From JAEUMW01 sp963734295 (lineage in GTDB: Bacteria; Pseudomonadota; Gammaproteobacteria; Burkholderiales; JAEUMW01), in the NCBI GenBank assembly GCA_963734295.1, contig CAVTGS010000009.1, positions 1 through 64,000 on the forward strand: 64,000 nt of DNA. The letters are read 5' to 3'. The first letter of the stretch is position 1, and each line of letters begins with the position of its first letter. Made by a program: the position numbers and the translations under genes. The notes under the pieces are model-generated. The model ran no database searches and was not told the origin of the DNA. It saw only the letters and a program-made list of their open reading frames with translations. Shown here in pieces: positions 49,437 to 57,806 of the stretch.

Positions 49437-50360
49437 ATGGACCCGTCCCTTGAGTCCCCAAAGACCGAGTCAGCCGCCCGGTTCAGGAGATGGGTGCACG
49501 AGCCGCTGTTGCATTGCCTGCTCGCTGGGATTGCGCTCTTCGTCGTGTACCGTGCGTTCAATCCCGTAGTGGCGGGGCCCGAAAGGACCACTAGCATCAC
49601 TTTTACCGACGACGATCTCCGGCAGTTGACAGCGGCGTGGCTCGCGCAAGGACGTCCGCAGCCCACGCTCGCGCAAATGAGGCGCCTCGTCGAAACGAAG
49701 GTGGGGGAGGAGATCCTCTTCCGCGAAGCGCTCGCACTCGGCCTCGACAACAACGACACCATCGTCAAGCGCCGTCTGGCACAGAAGATGGCGTTCCTGG
49801 CCGAGGATCTTTCGGGTATCGATGACCCGTCCCACGACGAACTGAAGGCGTGGTTCGAAAAGCGCGCCGAGCGTTTCGCCGCTTCGCCGCGCGCTTCATT
49901 CCGCCACCTGTACTTCTGTCCCGATCGCCGTGGCGCACGGGCGCGCGACGATGCGTTGCGGTCGCTCGAAAAGCTCCACGGCCAACCCGCAGGGTCACGC
50001 GTCGCCGCCAGGCTCGCAGACCCCTTCATGTTTCAGGCCTACTACGCCGATCGCTCGCTCGAACAGGTGGCGAGCGTTTTCGGCTCGGCCTTCGCGCAGT
50101 CGCTCTTCGGGCTCGAGCACGGCTCGTGGCAAGGACCAATCGAGTCGGGATACGGTTGGCATCTCGTCTGGATCGATGCCATCGAATCGAAGCGCGTCCC
50201 TGCATTCGAGAAGGTCGAGCCGGAGGTCAAGCGGGAATGGATGGTCGACCTCCGCGCCGAGAGGAAGCGCAAGGTCTACGAGTCGATCCGCGCGCGCTAC
50301 GCGGTGAACCTGCCCGAGATCGTCGCCGCTCCGTCGACCGTCGCGGAGAAGCGCCCTTGA
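49437..50360 (+). CDS. PpiC-type peptidyl-prolyl isomerase, membrane anchored
   Basis: 307-residue periplasmic folding helper. One transmembrane helix near residues 26-42 (LLAGIALFVVYRAF) anchors it. A SurA-like helical region (QMRRLVETKVGEEILFREAL) precedes a parvulin-type domain (ASFRHLYFCPDRRG, LFGLEHGSWQGPIESGYGWH). FDD-type catalytic residues are not all evident, so activity may be reduced. It lies 21 bases after the outer-membrane protein gene and 99 bases before the DUF3604 gene, and probably helps fold these exported neighbours. Confidence 0.8.
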   Translation: MDPSLESPKTESAARFRRWVHEPLLHCLLAGIALFVVYRAFNPVVAGPERTTSITFTDDDLRQLTAAWLAQGRPQPTLAQMRRLVETKVGEEILFREALALGLDNNDTIVKRRLAQKMAFLAEDLSGIDDPSHDELKAWFEKRAERFAASPRASFRHLYFCPDRRGARARDDALRSLEKLHGQPAGSRVAARLADPFMFQAYYADRSLEQVASVFGSAFAQSLFGLEHGSWQGPIESGYGWHLVWIDAIESKRVPAFEKVEPEVKREWMVDLRAERKRKVYESIRARYAVNLPEIVAAPSTVAEKRP

Positions 50361-50459
50361 GCGCTTCGTGGACCTCCGCTCTGGACGTGACACCGATGAC
50401 CGGTAGCGGAGCGATACCGCCGCCGGGCACGCGCATTCTGATGGAAGGGGAGAACACTC

Positions 50460-52670
50460 ATGTACAGAGTCGTGACCATGGTCTCGTTCGTTCTCACGCT
50501 TGGCACGGCGTGGCCCGCGTTGGCGCAGAAGAATCCGGAGCGCAACGTGTATTACGGCGAAACCCACGTGCACACGAGCTGGTCGTTCGACGCGTTCGCA
50601 TTCGGTGACACCGTCACCGGGCCCGAGACGTTCTACCAGTACTCGCTCGGTCAATCCGTGCCGCACCCCGGCGGCTACAACGTGAGGATTACGAGGCCGC
50701 TCGACTGGGGTGCCGATACCGAGCATTCCGAGTACATGGGCATGATCCAGGAGGCGGCGAACCCCGCCTCGCCGCTGCGGCAGCGTTCGCCCTGGCTCGC
50801 GAAGCTCCTCGAGGCGGGCGCCGAGAAGGACCCCATGCTCGCCTTCAAGGTGCTCTCGGTCACCATTGCCAAGGGGCACGCGATCAAGGAACTCACCGAC
50901 CCCGCGGTGGTTGCGCCGGTGTGGAAGCGGATCGTCGACATCGCCGACAAGTACTATCTGCCCGGCAAGTTCACGACGTTCGCGGCGTACGAGTGGACGT
51001 CCACGCCGAACGCCAAGAACCTGCACCGCAACATCTTCTTCCTCGATTCGAAGAAGGTGCCGCAGGTGCCGTTCTCCGCCATCGACTCGACCGATCCGAG
51101 CGAGCTCTGGAGGTGGATGGACGGCCAGCGTGCGGCGGGCAACGAGCTGCTGGCGATCTCGCATAACGCGAATCTGAGCGACGGACTGATGTTCCCGACC
51201 GAGGTGGACGATCGCGGCCGGCCGATCGACAAAGCCTACGCCGAGGCGAGGCTGCGCAACGAGCCGCTCACCGAGATGAAGCAGGTCAAGGGGCAGTCGG
51301 AGACGACTCCCGGCCTCTCGCCCAACGACGAGTTCGCGCACTATGAGGTCTTCGTCTGGCACATCCTAGGCGCGGGGGGCGGCCCTCCGCGCGAGTACGG
51401 CAGCTACGTGCGCCAAGCCTACCGCGACGGCGTCGCGATGGAACAGGCGCGCGGCTTCAATCCCTTCAAGTTCGGCGTGGTGAGCGGCTCCGACTCGCAT
51501 GTCAGCGTCGTGCCGTACCGGCAAAAGAACTTCTTCGGCGTGCACGGCACGGTCGACGATACGCCGGAGAAACGTATCGACGGCGCGACCGTGCTCGGAT
51601 TGAACAGCCTCTGGGTCAGTCCCGCCGGCTTGAGCGCGGTGTGGGCTGAGGAGAATACGCGCGAGGCGATCTTCACCGCGATGGAACGCAAGGAGACTTA
51701 CTCCACCAGCGGCGTGCGCATCCCGGTGCGATTCTTCGGCAGCTGGGGCCTAGATGCGGGCCTGCTCAAGCAGAAGGACTGGGTGAAGACGGCCTACGCC
51801 GCGGGGGTCCCCATGGGCGCCGACCTGCCGGCGCCGAAGGCCAAGGCGCCCACCTTCGTGGTGTCCGCCGTGAAGGATCCCACAAGCGGCAACCTCGATC
51901 GCATCCAGATCGTCAAGGGCTGGGCGAAGAACGGCCAGTCGTTCGAGAGGATCTACGACGTCGTCTGGGCAGGCACGCGTAAGCCCGATCCAGCGACCGG
52001 CAAGGTGCTACCGATCGGCTCCACGGTCAATCTCGCGACTGGCACCTACACAAACACGATAGGCGCGGTGGAGCTGAAGACGGTGTGGACCGACCCGGAC
52101 TTCGATCCGAGCCTCGACGCGTTCTACTATGCCCGCGTGCTGGAGATTCCGACACCGCGCTGGAGCACGATGCAGGCGGTAAAGCTTGGCCGCGTGCCGA
52201 CGAGCGGCGCCGGGTTCACGCCGATAATCCAGGAGCGCGCGTGGACCTCGCCGATCTGGTACACGCCGAGCGCGGAGGCGCGCAAGGGTGCGAAGCCGGG
52301 CGTCACCGTCGCCGATCTGAAGCAACAGGGTGCGGTAGCGCTCTCGGACGCGCAGCTCAAGGATCTGATCGTCGGCAAGACGGTCACCGTGCGCAACACC
52401 GTGACCGGGCAGCAGTTCGAGATCCTCTACGGCGTCGGGGGACGGCGCCTGGTGACAGCGATCGACGGGAAGCCTGCGAACTTGCGCGAGGCGGGCGAGC
52501 TGATGCACGCCGGCGAGCTTCAGTACGAGATTCGCGACGGGCGTCTTCGCACGGAGATCGACGGGACAATGTTCGAGGTGATCGTGTACAAGCTGGGCGA
52601 CCGATACGTCGCGTCGCGTAGCAACGAGTTTGGCTACGCGAACTATGAGGTCGAAGTGGCGCGGCAGTGA
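50460..52670 (+). CDS. DUF3604 family secreted protein
   Basis: Intact 736-residue periplasmic protein. The signal peptide ends WPALAQKN. The DUF3604 start is VYYGETHVHTSWSFDAFAFG, whose HxH (His36, His38), with GADTEHSEYMGM, AISHNANLSDG and VVSGSDSHVSV, forms a PHP-like metal site, so a metal-dependent hydrolase is plausible. Substrate is unknown. A longer C-terminal part includes PTFVVSAVKDPTSGNLDRIQ. The family is often encoded near sulfatases and DUF1254 proteins, as in this window. A ribosome-binding site (AGGGGAG) precedes the ATG. Confidence 0.9.
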   Translation: MYRVVTMVSFVLTLGTAWPALAQKNPERNVYYGETHVHTSWSFDAFAFGDTVTGPETFYQYSLGQSVPHPGGYNVRITRPLDWGADTEHSEYMGMIQEAANPASPLRQRSPWLAKLLEAGAEKDPMLAFKVLSVTIAKGHAIKELTDPAVVAPVWKRIVDIADKYYLPGKFTTFAAYEWTSTPNAKNLHRNIFFLDSKKVPQVPFSAIDSTDPSELWRWMDGQRAAGNELLAISHNANLSDGLMFPTEVDDRGRPIDKAYAEARLRNEPLTEMKQVKGQSETTPGLSPNDEFAHYEVFVWHILGAGGGPPREYGSYVRQAYRDGVAMEQARGFNPFKFGVVSGSDSHVSVVPYRQKNFFGVHGTVDDTPEKRIDGATVLGLNSLWVSPAGLSAVWAEENTREAIFTAMERKETYSTSGVRIPVRFFGSWGLDAGLLKQKDWVKTAYAAGVPMGADLPAPKAKAPTFVVSAVKDPTSGNLDRIQIVKGWAKNGQSFERIYDVVWAGTRKPDPATGKVLPIGSTVNLATGTYTNTIGAVELKTVWTDPDFDPSLDAFYYARVLEIPTPRWSTMQAVKLGRVPTSGAGFTPIIQERAWTSPIWYTPSAEARKGAKPGVTVADLKQQGAVALSDAQLKDLIVGKTVTVRNTVTGQQFEILYGVGGRRLVTAIDGKPANLREAGELMHAGELQYEIRDGRLRTEIDGTMFEVIVYKLGDRYVASRSNEFGYANYEVEVARQ

Positions 52671-52736
52671 GGAGTCCGAAACCGGCACTCCGCTGACCTT
52701 CTGACCGCAGGAGCCTCCGGGTCGGGAGAGAATTGG

Positions 52737-53432
52737 ATGCGCATCGGGAATGTCATCGCGTCGCGCCGGCACAAGTTCGCCGCACTGCTGGTGCTGGCGC
52801 TCGTCACGCTCGCGATTCAATCGTTCGACGCCCGGCCTGGCGCCGACAGACTGCTTTCCGACGTCTTCCGTACGATGCTGAGCGTGGCGATATTGGTCGT
52901 CGTGTTCGAGCGTCGACGCGAGCGGACCGCCATGGCCGTGATCCTCGTTGTGATCATCACGATCGGTTGGGGGCGTCACTTTTCCATTGCGAGCCTGGAT
53001 TACGCGCTGTCGCTCGCCCTCTGCGCACTGATGGCGCTGTACCTCTGGGTTGCGGTTTGGGTGATCTTGCGCGACCTGTTCCGCTCACCGGCAGTCGGCG
53101 CCGAGAACGTGCTGGGCGCCATCTGCGGGTACCTTATTGCCGGCGACGCGTGGGCAGCCGTCAACGCGGTCACGTATCTGCTAATGCCGGCGGCGTACAG
53201 CATCAATCTCGAGGTCGAAGCGCTCCTCGTCGATTGGCACGGCCGGCTGGCGCTGTTTTCCTATTACAGCTTCGCGCAGATGTTGACGATCGGCTATGCG
53301 GACGTGACGCCGGTACGCGCTCCCGCGACGACGCTGAGCCTGCTCGGTGCATTGTTCGGACTGTTCTATACCGCAGTCGTCGTGTCGCAGTTTGTCGGCA
53401 TGGCACAGTCCGGAAGACGCGAGACGCCATGA
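52737..53432 (+). CDS. two-pore-helix ion channel, potassium-channel type
   Basis: 231-residue inner-membrane protein with several hydrophobic segments and one pore loop, SYYSFAQMLTIGYADVTPV. This matches the potassium-channel filter region T-I-G-Y-G-D except that the last Gly is Ala (GYAD). The last helix is LLGALFGLFYTAVVVSQFVG. There is no cytoplasmic RCK domain. Its stop overlaps the next short ORF by ATGA. It follows the DUF3604 gene by 66 bases. Confidence 0.82.
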   Translation: MRIGNVIASRRHKFAALLVLALVTLAIQSFDARPGADRLLSDVFRTMLSVAILVVVFERRRERTAMAVILVVIITIGWGRHFSIASLDYALSLALCALMALYLWVAVWVILRDLFRSPAVGAENVLGAICGYLIAGDAWAAVNAVTYLLMPAAYSINLEVEALLVDWHGRLALFSYYSFAQMLTIGYADVTPVRAPATTLSLLGALFGLFYTAVVVSQFVGMAQSGRRETP

Positions 53433-53665
53433 ATGGATTGCGCATGTTCCTGCCTGTGCTTACCGAACTGCTCGGATTCGGCCGTCTCGCGACCGAACAT
53501 CTGTCGCCGGGGCCGATCGCGGGAAGACCGCGTACCTCGACAAGATGCGCACAAGCGAAGCGTTGCGATGCTATCCTTTCAGGTTCCCCATCGAGCACCT
53601 GCAAACTCGGAATTGGTCGACAACTGCATAAGGCAGATGTCACAGTGTCATCTGCGCGAAATTGA
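53429..53665 (+). CDS. short ORF, probable remnant
   Basis: 78 residues starting MNGLRMFLPVLTELLGFGRL, coupled by ATGA to the channel gene. After GPIAG a one-base shift gives KTAYLDKMRTSEALRCYPFR and HLQTRNWSTTA in the neighbouring frame, which looks at least as protein-like. No family is recognised. It may be the start of a gene lost by deletion next to the pqi operon. Confidence 0.3.
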   Translation: MNGLRMFLPVLTELLGFGRLATEHLSPGPIAGRPRTSTRCAQAKRCDAILSGSPSSTCKLGIGRQLHKADVTVSSARN

Positions 53666-53680
53666 ACCCAGCCTAATACC

Positions 53681-54341
53681 TTGGAAACCGTCGCCTGCCC
53701 CGATTGCGATCTGCTGCAGCAGATCCCGACGCTCCCGCCGGGCGGGAAGGCGCGCTGCCCGCGCTGCGGGCATGTCCTCGCGACGCCGGCCGTCCGATCC
53801 GCTCGATCGCCCCTCGCGCTCACGGTCACCGCGGCGATCGTGTTCATCATCGCCAACACCATGCCGCTGATGGCGCTCTCGGCGGTCGGGCGCCATGCGC
53901 AGCACGACCATCGTCGGCGGCGCCTACGAGATGTGGATGACAGGGCGAGCAGATCACGGCCGCGATCGTCGCGTTCTGCGCGGTGATCGCCCCGGCGGCT
54001 CTACATCCTGTTCATGCTGACGGTCCTGCTCGCGGTGCGGCGGCCGCCCGCTCCGCACTGGGTCGGCGAGGTGCTGCGCTGGGCGACTGCACATGCAGCC
54101 GTGGTCGATGAACGAGGTGATGCTGCTCGGCATCCTGGTCGCGCTGATCAAGATCGCGGAGCTCGCCACGGTGGACCCCGGCATCGGCATGTATGCGGTG
54201 GGCGTGCTGGTCGTGCTCTTTCCCGCCATCATGGTGAGCTTCGATCCGCGCGAGATCTGGAAGCGGATCGAGTGGGCGGACGACGAGCCGTCCTCTGCGC
54301 ACGGAGCGGGCGATGCGATCGGAGCAGAGGCGGGTCGATGA
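53681..54341 (+). CDS. pqiA: PqiA-family protein, first half-type, frameshifted
   Basis: Homologue of the intact gene at 45729. It starts with TTG at 53681 and reads ETVACPDCDLLQQIPTLPPG with the second zinc pair CPRCGHVLA, then FIIANTMPLMALSAVG. Frame changes near 53.90, 53.94, 53.99 and 54.09 kb scramble the middle, after which QPWSMNEVMLLGILVALIKI runs to the stop at 54341. Each break removes or adds one base when compared with the intact copy. It heads a pqiA-pqiA-pqiB-pqiC operon, coupled to the next gene by ATGA. Confidence 0.75.
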
Positions 54342-54983
54342 CGGCAACCGCTCTCACCGCCGCCCAGGCGGGACTCGTCTCCTGCGAGACCTGCAGTCTG
54401 CTGTCGCGGCCCGGCGCACCGCCGAGCACCCGGGCCACTGCCCGCGCTGCGGCGCGGAGCTCGAATTGCGCGCCGCCACCATTCGCATCCAGTACACGTG
54501 GGCGCTCGTCATCGCGGCGGCGATCTGCTACATCCCGGCGAACATGCTGCCGGTGCTGACCACCACCACGCTCGGGTCCTCCGAGTCCGACACGATCATG
54601 GGCGGGGTGGTGTTCCTCTACACCTCGGGTTCGTGGCCGCTCGCGCTCATCGTGCTGGTCGCGAGCGTGATGGTCCCGCTCGGCAAGCTGGTCGCGCTCG
54701 CCTATCTGCTGATCACGGTGCAGCGCGGCTCCGTCGGCGACAACCGCGAGCGCACGCGGCTCTATCGCATGGTCGAGTTCATCGGCCGCTGGTCGATGCT
54801 GGACGTGTTCGTCGACACGTTCACCGTCGCTCTCGTGCAGCTGCAGCCGCTGATGTCGGTGGAGCCCGGTCCGGGCGTGCTGTTCTTCGCGGCGGTGGTG
54901 GTGCTGACCATGCTCGCCGCGGAGTCCTTCGACCCACGCCTGATCTGGGATTCGGCACCCGCGCGGAGCACGCACATGGCTGA
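54338..54983 (+). CDS. pqiA: PqiA-family protein, second half-type, frameshifted
   Basis: Starts MTATALTAAQAGLVSCETCS with a zinc-ribbon Cys pair. A frame change near 54.41 kb leads to HPGHCPRCGAELELRAATIR and the transmembrane part (AAAICYIPANMLPVLTTTTL, VASVMVPLGKLVALAYLL, FDPRLIWDS). The expected stop is read in another frame as EHAHG followed by TGA at 54981-54983, so a further base change near 54.96 kb is implied. Without it the frame runs into pqiB. Together with the preceding gene it would make up a full PqiA. Confidence 0.75.
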
Positions 54984-56663
54984 AAGCACGGATCGCGACA
55001 CTGCCGCAGGCCACCGTCGTGCCGAAGAAGCGGCACGCGGATCTCGGTCGTCTGGATCATCCCGATCCTCGCCGCCGTGGTCGGCCATCGGGATCGCGAT
55101 CCAGCGCATCATGAGCGAAGGCCCGACCATCACCATCGTCTTCAAGTCCGCCGAGGGCATCGAGGCCGGCAAGACCTTCGTCAAGTACAAGGACGTGAAC
55201 ATCGGCCAGGTGACGGCGGTGCAGCTTTCCGAGGATTTCTCCAAGGTCAGGTGACCGCGAAGATCGCCAAGAGCGCGGCCGGCCTGATGGTCGAGGACGC
55301 GAAGTTCTGGGTCGTCGAGCCGCGCGTCACCCTGAGCGGCGTCTCCGGCCTCGGCACGCTGCTGTCGGGCAACTACATCGGCTTCGAGGTCGGCAAGTCG
55401 GACAAGAAGCAGCGCAAGTTCATCGGGCTCGAGATGCCCCCGACCATCACTGCCGGGCAGCCGGGCCGGCAGTTCGTGCTGCAGCGCCGACACGCTGGGC
55501 TCACTGGGAGTCGGCTCGCCGATCTACTTCCGCCGCCTGCAGGTCGGACAGGTCATCGCCTACGATCTCGCCGCTGACGGCAAGGCGATCGACATCAAGG
55601 TGTTCGTCAACGCGCCCTACGACCAGTTCGTGAAGCCCTCGGCACGCGCTTCTGGAATGCCAGCGGGGTCGACGTGTCGGTCGGCGCGAGCGGTGTCGAA
55701 GTGCGCACCGAGTCCCTGGTCGCGCTGCTCGCGGGCGGTCTCGCGTTCGACACGCCTCCGTTCGCGTCCGAGTCCGAGCCTGCCGCCGCGAACACGGTGT
55801 TCACGCTCTACGGCGACCGCACCGCCGCGATGAAGCGCCCGATGTCGGTCGCACGGCATTACGTGCTCTATTTCGACGAGTCGCTGCGCGGCCTGTCGGT
55901 GGGAGCGCCGGTGACCCTGCTCGGCCTCCCGGCGGGGGAGGTCACCGTCGTCGGTCTCACGCTCGACGCGAAGAAGCAGGCCCTTCGCCCGCGCGTGGAG
56001 CTCACGTTCTTCCCCGAGCGCATCCTCGCGCGTCTGCCCACGAAGGAACAGGTCGCCAGCAAGTCGTTGGCGGGAGACAGCGGCGCGGGTGCCGCGATCC
56101 GCACGGAACTGCTGCGAAACGCGATCGAGCAACGCGGGCTGCGCGCGCAGCTCCGGAGCGGCAATCTCCTGACCGGTCAGCTGTACGTGGCGGTGGATTA
56201 CTTCCCGAATGCGCCGAAGGTCAAAATCGACTTGCAGCCGCGATCCGATCGAATTTCCTATGGTTCCAGGCACCGTGCCGGAGCTCGAGGCGAAGGTGAG
56301 CAGCATACTCGCGAAGCTCGACAAGTTGCCGTACGAAGCGATCGGTGCCGACACCAGGAAGGCCCTCGAAACGCTCAATCAGACGCTGAAGGACACCGAC
56401 AAGGCCGTGAATCGCTTCACGTGGAGATCACGCCGGAGGTCAAGTCGACGCTCGAAGAGCTGCGCCGTGCCACCGCCTCCGCCGACCGGGTGCTCAAGAA
56501 CACGGATGCGACCCTGCTCGGCAAGGACGCGCCGGGCCAGCAGGAGCTGCGCGATGCGCTGCAGGAGATCACCCGTGCCGCGCGTTCGCTGCGGGTGTTG
56601 ACCGACTATCTGGAGCGCCATCCGGACGCGCTCATCCGCGGCAAGGCCGAGGAGAAACCCTGA
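54976..56663 (+). CDS. pqiB: PqiB MCE-domain protein, frameshifted
   Basis: Periplasm-spanning MCE protein for lipid transfer between membranes. The ATG at 54976 opens MAESTDRD. In shifted frames come RISVVWIIPILAAVV (membrane anchor), then SEGPTITIVFKSAEGIEAGK, the first MlaD domain. A second (LGVGSPIYFRRLQVGQVIAY in one frame) and a third (LYFDESLRGLSVGAPVTLLG, PAGEVTVVGLTLDAKKQ) follow. The end is helical (EVKSTLEELRRATASADRVL). At least six frame changes are scattered along the gene. Three MlaD domains are the normal PqiB layout. Confidence 0.78.
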
Positions 56664-57248
56664 TGCGCCGTCTCGCCGCCTCGATGCTCGCCTGCGCCGT
56701 GCTCGTTCTCGCGACCGGCTGCGGGTCCACGCCGCCGTCGCGCTTCTATACCCTCGGCAGCGCGGGCGCACCTGCTGACGACGTCATCAGAGCTCTCGGT
56801 CGCGGTGGGACCGGTATCGGTGCCGGCCATCGTCGACCGGCCGCAGATCGTCGTGACCACGGGACCGAATCAGGTGCGGCTCGATGAATTCAACCGCTGG
56901 GCTTCGCCGCTGCAGGACAACATCTCGCGCGTGGTCGCGGAGAATCTCGTCGCCATGCTGGGCACGCCGCGGGTGACCCGCTTTCCGCAAAGCGCGGACA
57001 CGGACGCCGCATTTCGCGTGGCGATCGAGGTACAGCGTTTCGACTCCACGCCGGGGGAGGCGGCGACGCTGGACGCCGTCTGGACCGTGCGGCGCACGAA
57101 GGACGGACGATCGGAGACCGGGCGCACCGCCGTACGCGAACCGGAACAGGACAAAGGCTTCGAGGCACTCGCCGCCGCGCACAGCCGCGCGCTCGCGCGC
57201 ATGAGCCGGGACATCGCGGATGCGATCCGCGCCTTGGCGGGGTCCTGA
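56663..57248 (+). CDS. pqiC: PqiC outer-membrane lipoprotein, one frameshift
   Basis: ABC-type transport auxiliary lipoprotein that docks the PqiB tube to the outer membrane. The ATG shares its first base with the pqiB stop (TGATG). The signal peptide ends VLVLATGCGS (Cys20), followed by RFYTLG. A frame change near 56.79 kb leads to VSVPAIVDRPQIVVTTGPNQ, the typical domain start, and FNRWASPLQDNISRVVAENL. It ends ADAIRALAGS. One base would restore the frame. Confidence 0.8.
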
Positions 57249-57478
57249 CCATAGCGGAGGATGGGCTTGCCGATCGGGTAAGGTCACGCAGCGGCGCCGC
57301 CCCGGTCGGGCGCCACGAGCATGGATCGTGATGAGGCCCGCGTCACCCGTCATCCAGAGTTTTGCGCTGCGCGTGCTGCTCCGTGGGTCGCGTCCTGTCC
57401 TGCTTCCCCGATAGCGACGGCGGTAGAAGACCCAGATCGTTCTCGTGCTCGAGCCGGGAGGTCGCGAGGGGATTCGGT

Positions 57479-57566
57479 GAGCCATGCGCGGGCGAGCGGG
57501 TTGACACTGGTGACGAACGACCTCGACGAGTTCAGGCGCGTCAGTAAGCTCGAGCTCGCGAACTGG
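57479..57566 (+). pseudogene. VapC-type PIN domain, C-terminal fragment
   Basis: Reads SHARASGLTLVTNDLDEFRR and VSKLELANW, the last 29 residues of a VapC toxin. The N-terminal two thirds with most catalytic residues are missing. No antitoxin is seen. The remainder of the 560-base gap between pqiC and the cytochrome gene shows nothing recognisable. Confidence 0.65.
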
Positions 57567-57806
57567 TTGTGGTCCGCGCTGCCTTCCCCGGTTCCCCGCC
57601 TTGCGCGGATGGCTGGTGGCGCATCTCGAGTGCGGATCCGTAATCGAGTTCGGCCACGTCCTCGAGCGCCGCGATGTTACACTGCGCGCGTTTTGCCGTG
57701 ATTGGAGCTCGACATTGAATCGACGGGACGCCTTGCGGCATCAATGGTTCAGCGCTCGTGAGTGGACAGTAAGGCGTGCTTCCTGTCGTCATGACCTCGG
57801 CCGTCG

